Of a stretch of 64,000 bases of DNA, positions 46,801 to 58,149 are shown piece after piece. This DNA comes from Odobenus rosmarus divergens (taxonomy: Eukaryota > Chordata > Mammalia > Carnivora > Odobenidae): contig NW_004451897.1 of the NCBI RefSeq assembly GCF_000321225.1, positions 228,113 to 292,112 of the forward strand, read 5' to 3'. How positions within the stretch are numbered: the first letter of the stretch is position 1; every line of letters starts with the position of its first letter. The notes beneath the pieces were generated by a model. It searched no databases. It saw only the letters and a program-made list of their open reading frames with translations, and was not told the origin of the DNA. The position numbers and the translations under genes are program-made.

Positions 46801-49800
46801 AATTTCTGGTTTAACACAGAGCTTTTCATACACAGCCTATTTTTTTTAAGATTTATTTATTTATTTTAGAAAGAGCGCAAGTGGGGGGAGAGGCAGAGGG
46901 AGAGGGAGAGAGAATGTCCTCAAGCAGACTCCCCACTGATCATGGAGCCCAATGTGGGGCTCCATCACAAGACCCTAAGATCATGACCTGAACCAAAATC
47001 AAGAGTTGGATGCTCAACCAACTGAGCCACCCAGGCGCCCCCATACACAGCTTATTTTTGTGTCTCACATGAATTTTGTTTTATGTGTTCAAATGCTACA
47101 TGTGTGTGAATCTGTCTTGTTTCCATTTAATTGAATATCCAGTCACATACTTTGTATCAGAGAAGTAACTGTATTTCTTCTTAAGATAGTAACATTCTCC
47201 AGTAAATGTGAATATCTTTACTGATATCACAACTGATTTATTTCAATTGTGTTGGCTTTAAATTTAGAATTACAGAATATTAGTGCTGCAAAGGACATTC
47301 AAATGAGAATACATTAGAGTAGAGCTCCTCTTTATTGTTGAACAACAAAACAAAAAATAGCAACTTGAAAGTTTTAATTAAAAAATAATTCTAATGAGAA
47401 GACTCATTGTAGATGAGGCATAATCTTCCTGCTCCCCCTACCTCAACTTTCCTCTCTCTATACCTGCACTATATTGTAAAGGGGCCATCAGTCGAAGGAA
47501 TCCAAGCATGAAGAACAAAAGCCTAGAGGACAATGGATGGATGAGAGAAGATGCAATAGTACCCCAAAATGGATTGTGTGTAATGAATGATGGATTGATT
47601 TAAATAAGTATGCATCAGATTTTCCCTATACATTGTAAGAAAATTCTCCATTTTCCCTGGAAATTCATTCTGGCAATCTTCAGTTCTAATCTTGGTGGCA
47701 GAGATAAGGAAAAAGAATTAGGTTATTAAGTGGAGGATTGGACCAAATTATGTTGAGCTGACCACTCTTATTCATAAGCTTATAATCATCAGTTTAAGAT
47801 AATAATGGCATAATTTCCAGGACTCTCCTTTTGCAAACAGTATTACAAACCACTGTAGACTATATTTATCTGAACTCAATATTAATGATCAATTTCACAG
47901 TCTCCCAAATGCACAAGTTTCAGTTTTGTTTGCAGTGATTAATTACATGAATGAACTTATATATTAGACCTGCATCTCTAACCCACAATCTTCTCTTAGA
48001 GGGATTATAGAATCCTATTCTACATTTACTAAGGCGGCCAACATTTTATAAGATTTTCCAAATGCCAGCTTTTCTAATATAAGCAAGCTGCTTGGCTAAA
48101 CCCATAAACTCATCAAGTTATCAGTGTTCCCAGGTAGGTTCAGCTCTCCCAAAAAGTGCATGCCTCTGAAACACACTTCTCTTATAGCAAAATGGTTGAT
48201 ATTCTAAATCCAGAACCAGGCTGACTTTATTCAAACACTGTCTTCAGTACTCACTGTATGTGACCCTGAGGACACGTTTTTTAACTTCCCTGTTCCTGAG
48301 TTTCTTTATGTGTCAGTAGAGAAAGTGCCAACACATATCTGTTAAACTGTTTGTCTCCCAGACTCCAGGCCTCTTATTCTAATGGCCAGCTTGATGTTTC
48401 CACTTCGATATGCTTCTGTTGTCACCATCTCAACCTCAACAGATATAAAATGGAAAAAGTTTGCCTCCTCAGAAGTACTGTGCTGCAAGACTCCCTTATT
48501 TCAGCCTCTAAAGCTGAAAACCTTGATGTAATCCTTCACCCTTCTCTCCACTGTCTTCCCAATTACCAATTATTGCTTATTATTCACTTTAATTTTTATT
48601 GACTAGGACTCTCTTAGTTGTAAGTGACGGGAAATACAACCCAAATTGACTTAAGCAAGAAAAGGGCACTTACTGACTTACACTGGACTCAAAGGCTTAA
48701 AATTGCCTGTCAAGAACTCAGTCACTCTCTCCGCTGTTTGCCTCTTTGAACTTCTCTGGCAGATACCTTGCTATTTTCAGGGGCAGAATTTGAGAATAAC
48801 ACTAACACATACAAGCTAAGGAATGTGGACAAAATGACTTTTTACAATCTTGGCAACAAAGAGGTCACCAGTACTTCTCAGCTAAAATGCTACAATTGTG
48901 CTTCTGCCAACAAAATTAAATCAGAATTCTGTTAAGGTAACTTGATATTTCACACCCTCTATAGCCTTTTCTTTATCCTCCTGTTACTATCATATACTCC
49001 CTATACCTGAGTTAAACTCGCTTTATCATTTTCTTAAAACATGTTCATTCTTGCATTCATTTTTTTCCTCACATTATCAAACCATAGGTCGTGTGATATA
49101 TATTTTAACTTTATTATTGTTTCTATTTTATGTCTCCATTTCTTAATTATTTTGTCACACTTCTAATTTATGCTATTACATTTTTTTCTGGAGCAAGATA
49201 AGTTACAAAAAAACTAGTAAATGAAAATTTAAAGCTGCTTAGAATGTTGCTTCCCTCCATTTTCCTCAGTCTTACTCTTGCTTACAATGTCTTACCTCTT
49301 TATGAAGCCTTCCTGGATATGAATGGCTTAGGGCAAACCTCCTGTCCCCTCAAACTCCTAAGCAAGTTTTTATCCATTCTGACATATTTAACCGAATTAT
49401 ATGTTACCTTATATTATCTTTCTGTCTTTTCTACTTGAATATAAACCTTGAGAAAGGAGGAATTTTTTGTCATTTCATTCTTACTATCTACTCCCTACCA
49501 CATAATAGTTTCTTGCGTAAAAGATACTAAATAAACCCAAAAACAGAGAGGGAGGAAGAGAAAGAATTGAAGGAGAGAGATTGTAATGTTATTCTTTCCA
49601 GGTCTGAATATCATTCTTTTCTTTCTATAGCCAGCACAAAAACTACATTCATTTTCAGGATTAGGACCAATATCGTTCATCCTGATATGTAGTTGAAAAT
49701 ATCTTTCTGATCACAACAGAAGGGATCTGCTTTATTATCCCATCAAAATCATAATCACTGTATACTTCCAAGTGAGATGTTGTTTGAGGATTTACTCATC

Positions 49801-52800
49801 CTTCCACATCATGTTACAGCAATTTCTATGTGAGATTTTTATCACTGCACATACAAATTTAAGTAAGTTGGTAATTAGTAACAGTTGTTTTAATACATGA
49901 GAATTGCTTGATAAAATCCCTTAGTAGCTATTTTATCACTGGAGATAGAGTCAAATCTTATTGACCAAAGAGCTTGGATAGATGCTGGGAATGGCCAGCA
50001 ATCCCTGTACCAACAGATGAACGATGACTCCACACTTTGCTGTAAAAGAGAGGAGAAGGCAAGGGGGTCAGTGCTCAGAGATGACCCTTTGCCCTTCTAT
50101 TCTCCCACCTTTATTGGTCCTTCAGGATAATCATAAATCTTTATCACTTTATCACTGTTTCTCAAGCATGTGATGTATGACAAGGAGTCTTACTGCAACT
50201 AGGAGGATCTGTTTATGGGAATGATATGATCTGCTTGTTCTACAAGTTCTGCTAAACATAGCCTAGGGGACAGTGCATACACCTCTTAGATCACAGGGCA
50301 GCTGTTTGAGCTAAGAAGGCTTCGGCGAAGGCAACTCCCCACGGCATTCCTATGGCAGAGTGGTCACGCAGGCCTCAGCATTCCAAAGGCCTACGCCCTT
50401 CTCCGAAAACTTCCCTCACCCCCAGCGGCCTCTGTGTTACATTTTAGCAAGCCAGGTATTATGGATGATTTCATGCTCTACATTAACCCCAACAGATAGA
50501 GACTCTGTCATGAAGAGAATAATGAGAATGAAGAGTTGTAAGAAGTGAGACAAGAATGCTGAGTGATGAAGACCACCAGTGGAAGCTGAAGATAATGAGC
50601 TGGGGGAATTAAGGGTAGGAAAAGTGGAGTGGAAGGCAAAGTAGTAGAGATGACTAGGGAAGTTGAATGGTGAAAGCAGCTTATTTATTTTTCCTATTTT
50701 CCTTGACTCTTATAGTAGGAGCTCCATTTGTGAACATATTTAAAGATAATAATGCAAGATTTCTCCCTATTTTCTGGTTTCAGAAACTTGGAAGAGAAGT
50801 TTCACGGGTTTTACTGATATCTTACCCCTTGGAATTTTCTATTGCATTAACATACTCAATCTTTGGCTGTATTGGTTTGGTAAGTGTTTATCTACTCTGG
50901 CAAATCAAGAGATGCTGATTTCTAGCACATACAGTCTATAAGAAGATAACACAGTATGTTAGAACTCGTGAAAATGGAATATGTCACAATATTTCCTTTA
51001 AAATTTTCCCTTATTTTTATTGTTTATAAAGTTATGAAAGTAATACACGAAACTATAAAGTAAAATTATAGAGTAAAAAGTTACTGTCCTCTTACTGTAG
51101 TCCTCATCATACCCACCCATCCAAATATATAACAAAAAAGACACAAACACACAGACACACTATACACAGTTTTCTTGTTTACTAATTGTGTGATCATATT
51201 CATATTGTTTGTCACATGATTTTTCTCAACTATCATAAACATCTTTTCATTATAAAACAAAACAATACCTTTTAGTAGCATCATACTTTTCCTTAGTATT
51301 TATTTTGACATTTTTTCTTGCTGCATCTTTAGTTTTTTTCCAGTTTCTTTTTATTATAAACAATGATCTTTACATGTACGACTAGTATGTGTGTAGGTAT
51401 TTGATTCCTAGAAGTGTAATGACAAGTTTGATAACATCCCTAAATGCTGTAATAATACACAGTACTACAAAAGTTTATGAGAATGATTATTTTATACAAG
51501 CTTTAAAAAAAACTAGATATCAGGGTACCCAGGTAGCTCAGTTGGTTAAGCATCCAACTCTTGATTTCCAATCAGGTCATGATCTCAGGGTCATGAGATC
51601 AAAGCCTGCATAGGGCTCTGCACTGGGTGTGGAGCCTGCTTAAGATTCTCTCTCTCTCTTTCTCTGCCCCTCTTCACCCCACTCTTGCATGCTGTGCTCT
51701 CTCTTTCTCTTTCAAGAAGAAAAGAAAAAAGAAACTAGATACCTACGTTCATTCTTTCACAAATATTTATGGAGGGCCTACTATTTACTAGGCATTATAA
51801 TAGGCACTAAGGTTGCAATGATTAACAAGACAACATCCCTACCATCAGGAAGTTTCCTTTTCAGTGGAGAAGAAAGACAATTAAATAAATATATATCTAC
51901 ATCTACACAAATATAGATATATATTTAGGTGTGCATAAATTATAAACAATGATCTTTACATGTAAAACTAGTAAGTATTTGGATTGGATTAAAGCCCACC
52001 CTAATGAGTTATTATGACTTCATTACTGTTTTAAGGACTCTATCTCCAAATACAGTCACATTCTGAGGCACTGGGAGTTAGGACTTTAACATATGAACTT
52101 TAAGGGGACACAGTGCAGCCCTTAACATGGTGTTTAAGCAAAACTGCTGACCAGTCATTGGCTGACTACTTATGCTGACCAGGGGAGAACCCCATTAAAC
52201 CAGTCTTAAAAACAAAAACATGAATTTAAAAAAATGAAAAGCATAAGTAAATATATCAAAGGCCACACACTGCAAGGGACACAGACTCCACAAAATTAGT
52301 ACAGGCAAGTCACAAAAGGCAGTAATAACAACCATTCTGGGGGGAAGATAAGGGAATTAGAATCCAGAGTCACTACACTATATTGTCTAAAATACTCATT
52401 TTTCAACAACAACAAAAATATGACATGCAAAGAATAGGAAATGTTGACATATACACCTGAAAAAAAGCAGTCAGTAGCTACAGTTTTTTGGGGGCAGAGA
52501 ATGACAAATGTTGGGCCTCACAGAGACTTTAAAGAACTAAAGAAAAAATGTTAAAAAAATGAACATGTTAATTAACATTAAAAATGATGATAATGATTCA
52601 TCAAATAAGAGTATGAATGTCTATTACCTTGATTGTGGTGATGGTATCATGGTATTTACGTATATTTAAATTTGTCTAATCGCACCCATTAAATATGTAC
52701 AGTTCTTTGTATATCAGTTATACCTCAATAAAGCTATTAATTTTTTTATAAATAATATAAATAAAAGAGATGCTAATTATTAAAAAGAACCGAATGGAAA

Positions 52801-55754
52801 TTCTTTAGTAGAAATACAGTTACCAAAATGAAAAACTCACCAGAGGGGCTGAATAGCAGATTTGTGCTGACAGAAGACAAAATTAGCAAACATGATAGAA
52901 TGATATAGATCATCCAATCTGAAGAACAACAGGAAATAAAGAGAAGAAAAATTAATAGTGCCTCAGAGATCTTTGGGACACCATCCAGTACACCAACATA
53001 TGTATAATAAGAATCCCAGAAAATGAGGGAACAGGAAAAATACTTGAAGAAATAGTGGCCAACGTTTTCCTAAATTTTATGAAAAATATTATTCTGCATA
53101 TGTAAGAAGCTCAATAATCTCCAATTAGAATAATCACAAAGAGATTCACTCCTAGACACCTGAGGACCAAACTGAACTAAAAAAGAGAGAGAAAATCTTA
53201 AAAGCAGCGAGAGAAAAATGATTTCCTGTACAATAGAACCACAGTAAGATTAACAGCTGACTTCTCATCAGAAACAATAGAGGCCTGAAGGCAATGAGAT
53301 GGCATAGCAGAGTGTTGGAGGAAAACAGTCAAGCATGAATTCTGTAGCCTTTAACTAACATTCAAACACAGAAGGCAAATAAAGACACACACAAGTGAGC
53401 AGACAGAATGCATGGCTAGGAGAACTGCCTTACAAGAAACACTAAAGGAAGTTCTTTAAAAAGAAGTGGTATCAGATGGAACTCAAAAACACATGAAGAA
53501 ATACAGAGCATCAGTAAAGGTAATTATTGCAGATGACTATAAAAAAACAATATAAATATACCTTTTGTGCTTCTCTTAACTGATTGAAAAGACGGTTGCA
53601 TAAATTGCACTGGGCCCACCCAGATAATCCAAAATGATCTCCTTATTTTAAAGTCATGTTATTATCAGCCTTAATTCCATCTGTCATAACTACTCAGCTT
53701 TAACTTATAGAATGACAGAAGCCATAGACAATATATAAATGAACGGATATGGTTTTGTTCCAGTTAAACTTTCCAAAACAGGTAGTGAACTGGATTGGGT
53801 CCATATTCCAGAGTTTGCCAACCCCTGTTATATAGATATATATTGTCTCCTTTTCCCTCTGAAATTTTAAGAGATAAAATTATAAAATTAAAAACATTGT
53901 ACTGTTGAGTATATAACATGTAGGTGTAATATATAGGACAATAATAGCGTAGAGGAAGGTGGAAGGAATAGAGCTACATGAGAATGAAGTTTCTGTATTT
54001 TACTGGAATTAAAGTAGCATGCACCTCAAGCAATTTGTGATAAATTAAGATGCACATTCTAATTCCTAGACTAATGACACTAAGAACACGAAAAATATAA
54101 TAAGATAACAAGATAATATACAGAAAGTATTAATAGGCAAAGGAGGAACATAAAAAGAACACAAGACCTATAGGAAACTAATAGCAAGGTATTGGGCATA
54201 AATCCAACCCTTTCAATAATAACATTAAAATAAAACTACACTGAGATATTCATTTCCTAACAATGATTAAGTTTCAAAATACAATTCTAAGTGATGATAA
54301 TGCCGATGGATAAAAGAAACCTCTCACTCCTACTTGGAATATAAATTATTACAACTTCAAAAACTTTGGGGGCATTATTATGGAAAGTTAAGATGCTCAT
54401 ACCCTATCAGTAATTTTATTTATTTTTTATTTTTTTTTAAGATTTTATTTATTTGTTTGTTAGAGAGTACAAGCAGAGGGAGTGGCAGGCAGAGGGAGAA
54501 GCAGGCTCCCCACTGAACGAGGAGCCCAATGCGGAACTGGATCCCAGGACCCTGGGATCATGACCCGAGCCAAAGGCAGACGCTTACCCAACTGAGCCAC
54601 CCAGGCATCCCAGTAATTTTAGTTTTTAGTATATACCCAACAGAAATATGTGTGCATATGTACTAAGATACACTTCCATGAAAGTACCAATATATTCATA
54701 ATAGTCCCAAAGTGGAGGGCGCCTGGGTGGCTCAGTTGGTTAAGCGACTGCCTTCGGCTCAGGTCATGATCCTGGAGCCCCGGGATCGAGTCCCGCATCG
54801 GGCTCCCTGCTCAGTGGGGAGTCTGCTTCTCCCTCTGACCCTCTTCCCTCTCATGCTCTCTATCTCTCATTCTCTCTCTCTCTCAAATAAATAAATAAAA
54901 TCTTAAAAAAAAAATGTTTTAAAAAAAATAGTCCCAAAGTGGAAACACTGCAAATGGGTGAATATATTGAAGTATATTACTCTAATAAAATTCTACATAG
55001 TAATTAAAATGAACTATACCTATACTTAACAACATGGATGACTCTCCCATATATAATGTTAAATATAGAAAGACCCAAAGAATGCCAACTTTATGATTCC
55101 ATTCCAATGAAGTTTTGAAACCAGGCAAAACTAAAGCTGAACTATCATCTTTACAGAAAGATGCAAGTAGTAAAACTGGAAAGAAAAGAAAAGATTAATT
55201 ACCTAAAGGTCAAAATCACAAGTTACTTTTGGGAGGAAGAAATGGGTAATAATTGGGAAGTATCATGACGAGGTAACCTTTGGGGTGCTGGCATCTGTTC
55301 ATAGTCAAGAAGAATTTTTTGTTGTTAAAGTTTGGAAGTATGCCAAAAAGTCACAAGTGTCTGGGGCACCTGGGTGGCTCAGTTGGTTAGACATCCAACT
55401 GTTGATTTCGGGTTGGGGCTTGATCTCAGGGTTGTGAGTTCAAGCCCCACGTTGGGTGCCACAGTGGATGTGGAGCCTACTTTAAGAAAAAAAGTTACAA
55501 ATGTCTAGTAGGAGTTAAGAGAGTGGGGTGAAGTATAGTTGGGACCCAAAGAGGACACATGGCACTTTAACATTTTATTCTATAAACATCAGTACTGCTT
55601 ATTTAAAAAAAAAACAAAAAACTAAGTATTTGTTACATGTATGATCTTAGGAAGCATGATATGATTTATAAGAGGTTAATTTTTTTTTCAGAGTCATCAT
55701 CATAATGAAGATACTCTCACAGCTGTTACAGAGGAAGCTGAGAGCACTTTTTAA
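41759..55754 (+). CDS. MS4A13: MS4A13, whole coding span (five exons)
   Basis: Coding exons are 41759-41887 (the splice exon itself opens at 41747), 45118-45174, 46313-46432, 50784-50879 and 55692-55754. All introns are GT-AG and phase 0, giving 154 residues (the human protein is about 152). Distinctive matches are MIGIFHVFMWYF, TYEPITYKTG, SYRNYGQAKLGREVSR and TAVTEEAEST. TM1 is about 1-18, TM2 about 36-55, TM3 about 66-86 and TM4 about 107-130. Unlike most MS4A proteins it has almost no N-terminal cytoplasmic domain. Expression of the human gene is reported mainly in testis; its function is poorly defined. No disabling change is seen. Confidence 0.92.
42664..42693. repeat. Perfect 30-bp palindrome
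   Basis: The half-site TATTGATTGTGGTAT is followed immediately by its exact reverse complement, with no spacer. In MS4A13 intron 1. Confidence 0.95.
42803..43003 (+). mobile_element. MER20 (hAT-Charlie)
   Basis: CAGTGGATCTCAATTAGAGG start, TTTTGCCCCTCAGAGGACAT, GGTGATGTCCAGAGACATTT and AATTATCCATCTT in consensus order. Full or nearly full length, in MS4A13 intron 1. Confidence 0.85.
43764..43806. repeat. (TA)n microsatellite
   Basis: About 43 bases of TA repeats broken by GTATATGTA. Confidence 0.95.
45118..45174 (+). CDS. MS4A13: MS4A13 57-nt exon (TM2)
   Basis: 19 codons (FIIAGGSIIRAVRHPTQGM) between acceptor TATATCCAG and donor GTAAGT at 45175. It is the positional equivalent of the 57-nt exon of MS4A12, with the same phase and length. 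A 33-bp segment also present at 44060 begins 8 nt after this exon. Confidence 0.92.
45736..45921 (+). mobile_element. Carnivore SINE in MS4A13 intron 2
   Basis: GGGCACCTGGGTGGCTCAGT head, TCTGACCC subtype; duplication AAATCACTGAATCTT (45721-45735) and AAATCATTGAATCTT (45922-45936). Confidence 0.93.
46313..46432 (+). CDS. MS4A13: MS4A13 exon encoding TM3
   Basis: 40 codons from acceptor TTCTTTTCAG to donor GTAAGT at 46433. It encodes the hydrophobic stretch MMNIFCMIVAVIASILTTI, then IELSSFNSVSYRNYGQA, the loop motif of MS4A13. Confidence 0.92.
46843..47041 (-). mobile_element. Carnivore SINE, reverse, in MS4A13 intron 3
   Basis: TTTAAGATTTATTTATTTAT to TGAGCCACCCAGGCGCCCC; flanked by CATACACAGCCTATTTTT (from 46827) and CATACACAGCTTATTTTT (from 47042). 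Confidence 0.92.
48600..48900 (+). repeat. Possible ancient interspersed repeat
   Basis: CTTAGTTGTAAGTGACGGGA AATACAACCCAAATTGACTT AAGCAAGAAAAGG resembles a recurrent old mammalian repeat. Family uncertain. Confidence 0.35.
49190..49535 (+). repeat. L2 3'-end fragment
   Basis: TGAAGCCTTCCTGGATATGA, TATTATCTTTCTGTCTTTTCTACTTGAATATAAACCTTGAGAAAGGAGG fits the L2 3' region. The 64-codon frame inside is not a gene. Confidence 0.6.
49540..50650. other. MS4A13 intron 3, nothing recognised
   Basis: No exon, repeat or regulatory signal that I can support. Confidence 0.4.
50784..50879 (+). CDS. MS4A13: MS4A13 exon encoding TM4
   Basis: 32 codons from acceptor TCTGGTTTCAG to donor GTAAGT at 50880. 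It encodes KLGREVSRVLLISYPLEFSI and the rest of TM4 (ALTYSIFGCIGL). The longer open frame that runs through both splice sites is not the exon. Confidence 0.92.
51522..51730 (+). mobile_element. Carnivore SINE (old) in MS4A13 intron 4
   Basis: AGGGTACCCAGGTAGCTCAG head; flanking AAACTAGATAT (51510-51520) and AAACTAGATAC (51732-51742). Confidence 0.88.
51983..52130 (-). mobile_element. MLT1-type LTR fragment, reverse
   Basis: CCCACCCTAATGAGTTATTATGACTTC, CTCCAAATACAGTCACATTCTGAGGCAC and TTAGGACTTTAACATATGAA match the 5' half of MLT1 LTRs, reversed. Confidence 0.75.
52230..53590 (+). mobile_element. HAL1/old L1 ORF1-like remnant
   Basis: Degraded ORF1-type text: ATAAGAATCCCAGAAAATGAGGG, CTTAAAAGCAGCGAGAGAAAAATG, AACAGCTGACTTCTCATCAGAAACAA, CCTTACAAGAAACACTAAAGGAAGTTCTTTA. 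These are hallmarks of HAL1/L1M ORF1 3' regions. No intact frame. Confidence 0.7.
53600..53830 (-). repeat. Small fragments of old LTR and DNA-transposon-like ends
   Basis: 53605-53695 repeats the text at about 16990-17055 (GGGCCCACCCAGATAATCC, ATGATCTCCTTATTTTAAAG), so it is a piece of the same MLT1-like element. 53785-53828 (GTTTGCCAACCCCTG) resembles a hAT transposon end. Confidence 0.4.
54431..54611 (-). mobile_element. Carnivore SINE, reverse
   Basis: TTTTTTTTAAGATTTTATTT to GAGCCACCCAGGCATCCC; CAGTAATTTTA flanks both sides. Confidence 0.9.
54717..54927 (+). mobile_element. Carnivore SINE
   Basis: GGGCGCCTGGGTGGCTCAGT head, TCTGACCC subtype, long interrupted A tail; perfect duplication ATAGTCCCAAAGTGGA (54701-54716, 54928-54943). 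Confidence 0.95.
55363..55490 (+). mobile_element. Short carnivore SINE
   Basis: GGGGCACCTGGGTGGCTCAG head and GTGGAGCCTACTTTAAG tail without a CT-rich region; flanked by AAGTCACAAGTGTCT / AAGTTACAAATGTCT. It lies about 200 bp upstream of the last MS4A13 exon. Confidence 0.88.
55692..55754 (+). CDS. MS4A13: MS4A13 last coding exon
   Basis: 20 codons plus TAA, after a T-rich tract ending CAG. It encodes SHHHNEDTLTAVTEEAESTF, whose end matches the human tail (SVTEEAESTP). An ATG in another frame at 55705 opens a longer frame that is a shadow, not the gene. The SHHH start replaces FRRQ of human, a small lineage difference. Confidence 0.88.
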   Translation, partial: SHHHNEDTLTAVTEEAESTF

Positions 55755-56115
55755 AGACCTTAGAAATGTGAGCTTTTTCCTGGTGCTCATACCTGATGTG
55801 GGCCCTAATGATATCTGTATAACAAGGCTGCTACAAAGCTCACAGATTTTGTGCAAAAGAAAATACAAACAAGTTGGGATTTTTCTTCTTGGTATTCAAA
55901 AATTTCTCTGCACATATTTTTGTAGGCTCCAAGTAGAAAGCTTTTCCCTATTTAAATATATTATTACAGGAAAAATTTATCTTCTCTCTGAACATGTCAA
56001 CTCTAATTCTGAAGCTGTCAACTCTCCCTAATAGAGCTTTTGTAAGAGACCATAAAAAAAGATTTGTGATTGTCTTTAGAGTACAGGCAATAAAGACTTG
56101 GAGCACGATACTATG
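55755..56115 (+). promoter_or_regulatory. MS4A13: MS4A13 3' UTR and poly(A) signal
   Basis: The first canonical AATAAA after the stop is at 56089-56094 (GGCAATAAAGACTTGG), about 335 nt downstream. This is a typical spacing for a short 3' UTR. The cleavage site is estimated about 20 nt further on. Confidence 0.55.
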
Positions 56116-56624
56116 TAATTCTCAGGAAAACTTTAAATAATGTATGCCCCTACAAGAATACATTTCAGTATGAGTTCTTCTACCTGAACTAGCTTCTACC
56201 TGAACAAAGTGTGAATCAAAAGTCATCCAACTCATAATCCCTTCATTGTTTTTCTTTGACTGCTCCTGTCCTCATTAAAGTTCCTTTTTGCCCTGAAAGT
56301 CTCTACTGTCCTTCTTCCCTTTCATTTCCCTGGCTTCTTATTTCTTATCATTGCTTGGATCATCTGTTCAAGCTGCTTTTCCGTAGTAAGGAGAAGTTCC
56401 CAAAAATCTCTTCTGAATTCAGATTCCCCCTCTCTTCTAATAGGGAACAGAACTTCAGAGAGCCTTGCTCAGCAATATTAATCGTGCCACTGAGTTCATG
56501 TAGCTCTCTTTTATTTTTTTTTTTTAATTTTTATTTTTAGGCTGACTCAAAAGGCTTTTATTTTTAACTATTTCCTATATTATAAAATGAGATACATATC
56601 CTGCCAATGTAAAGGTCCTCATTG

Positions 56625-56690
56625 CCTTTTATTTTATTTTATTATGTTATATCAATCACCATACATTACATCATTAGTTTTTTTTCATAC
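56625..56690 (-). mobile_element. Short L1 3' UTR fragment, reverse
   Basis: TTATATCAATCACCATACATTACATCATTAGTTTTTT is the reversed carnivore L1 3' end, about 60 bp, strongly 5' truncated. Confidence 0.75.
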
Positions 56691-56691
56691 T

Positions 56692-56865
56692 TGTTAATAT
56701 ATGTATCACACTGCATAGTCTTGATTTGTTAACTCTTTGTTTCTTCCCCTAAAACAAAAACTCTTTGTGGTGAGGTCCCTCATTAATCTTTGATACTCCT
56801 GAGTTTAATATAGTCATTGGCACACAGAAGACTCAATATGTGTTGAACTGATAGACATAAGCTAA
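56692..56865 (+). repeat. L2 3'-end-like fragment
   Basis: GAGGTCCCTCATTAATCTTT and AGTCATTGGCACACAGAAGACTCAATATGTGTTGAA fit the L2 3' tail (GTGCCTGGCACATAGTAGG...). Moderately diverged. Confidence 0.5.
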
Positions 56866-56911
56866 TTACTGGAATTCTTAGACCCATGAAATCTTTTTAT
56901 AATATTAGATA

Positions 56912-57046
56912 ACAACTGATGAAACCTCTTGAAAGACAAGGCAGAAAATAAAAAAACAGCACATTTAAAATTTAAATTATAAACTAATTTTTAATAATTA
57001 TATATTATAATATATAATTTAAATTTCAAGAGGTTTCATCAGTTGT
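56912..57046. repeat. Inverted repeat with 23-bp perfect arms
   Basis: Left arm 56912-56934 (ACAACTGATGAAACCTCTTG...) and right arm 57024-57046 are exact reverse complements, 89 bases apart. A second inverted pair (AAATTTAAATTAT / ATAATTTAAATTT) lies inside, and the loop is AT-rich. Confidence 0.92.
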
Positions 57047-57359
57047 GTGATACAATGTGATACATATATTAACAGAAGTATGAAAAAAATTGAAGCAGCA
57101 CAGAGGAGATAACAATCCTTTTGTTGGAAAATAAGAGGGAGAGGGAATAAAGCTTTATGATGGTTACAGCCTCTCAGCAGGGGATTAATCCTAGTTTACA
57201 AAGCAAACTGGAAGGTGGGAACACATTTCAAATGAAATTAGCTCATGCAAAAATCAAAATGTGAAAAAGATCATAGTATATTTCAGTAGCTAAAATAAAT
57301 ATATATCATTAAAACACATTGACAGGAAGGAATAGGTCAAGTGAAAATTGGAGAGGTAA

Positions 57360-57960
57360 GAAGCCAGGTGCTAAGTCAAATCATCAAAGATTGATGGACT
57401 GATGACTGTATTGTACTGAACCATATCTTGCAGATAGTGGGAAGCCCTTGAGGAGTTTTTAAGTAGGGAATGACAGACTTGGATTTATTTTGAGGAAAAA
57501 ATATTAATTAGGAGGAAATGCATTAGAAAGGATAAATTTGATAAGAACAGCTGGAGTGTGAGAGAAAGTAATGGATAACTATTGCAATGAGTCAGACAAG
57601 CAATGAAAAAGAGGGTAAATTTTAGCTATGATGACTGATTAGACATAAGTTATAAAGGGGAAAAAAAGAATCTTAACTCCCCAGTTCCTGGATTGAGTGA
57701 TACCTACAGTGATACAAAATGTAGAAGACACAGCAGGATTGAATGACAAGTTCTGTTTTGGATAAATTGAATTTGAGATAATTATGAGACATTAAAGTAG
57801 AGATATCTATTAGGCAGTTGAAAATACTTACCTGGGGGTTGAATAAAAGCTATATATTGATTGATTTTGGTGGTAGTTAAAAATATGGAAATAAGTTTCC
57901 ATTTTCAACAATTAAGGACTAGGTTCTTAGAAAGAACACAACAAAAGCAAGCCAAAATTT
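57360..57960. other. Intergenic, possible ancient repeat
   Basis: GATAGTGGGAAGCCCTTGAGGAGTTTTTAAGTAGGGAATGACA resembles an old interspersed repeat of the type noted at 19.1 and 37.5 kb. No gene signal. Confidence 0.35.
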
Positions 57961-58149
57961 TAAGATTAAGTAGCTGAGAAGAGCTTCCAGTATTCTTTTG
58001 GGTTGTAAAGACAATTAATCGGAGCTCAGGCTCACTGAAGTGTGAGAAGCTCATAAACACCCAGCATTTTCTGTTTTGTTCTCTACAAGGGCTACATCCT
58101 AACGGTAAAGGTGAGCAAAAATGGGCCTTCCCTCTCATAGACTGATGCT

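Larger units (their letters stand above)
54285..55320 (+). mobile_element. Old L1 ORF2 3' end, split by two SINEs
   Basis: Text such as ACTCCTACTTGGAATATAAATTA, ATATTCATAATAGTCCCAAAGTGGAAACACTGCAAATG and AACATGGATGACTCTCCC matches ORF2 C-terminal sequence of ancient L1. Interrupted at 54431 and 54717. Confidence 0.7.

Noticed and set aside
55705..56031. 108-codon plus-strand open frame starting in the last MS4A13 exon
   Set aside because: Different frame from the spliced reading. The phase-0 reading ending TEEAESTF is supported by family similarity.
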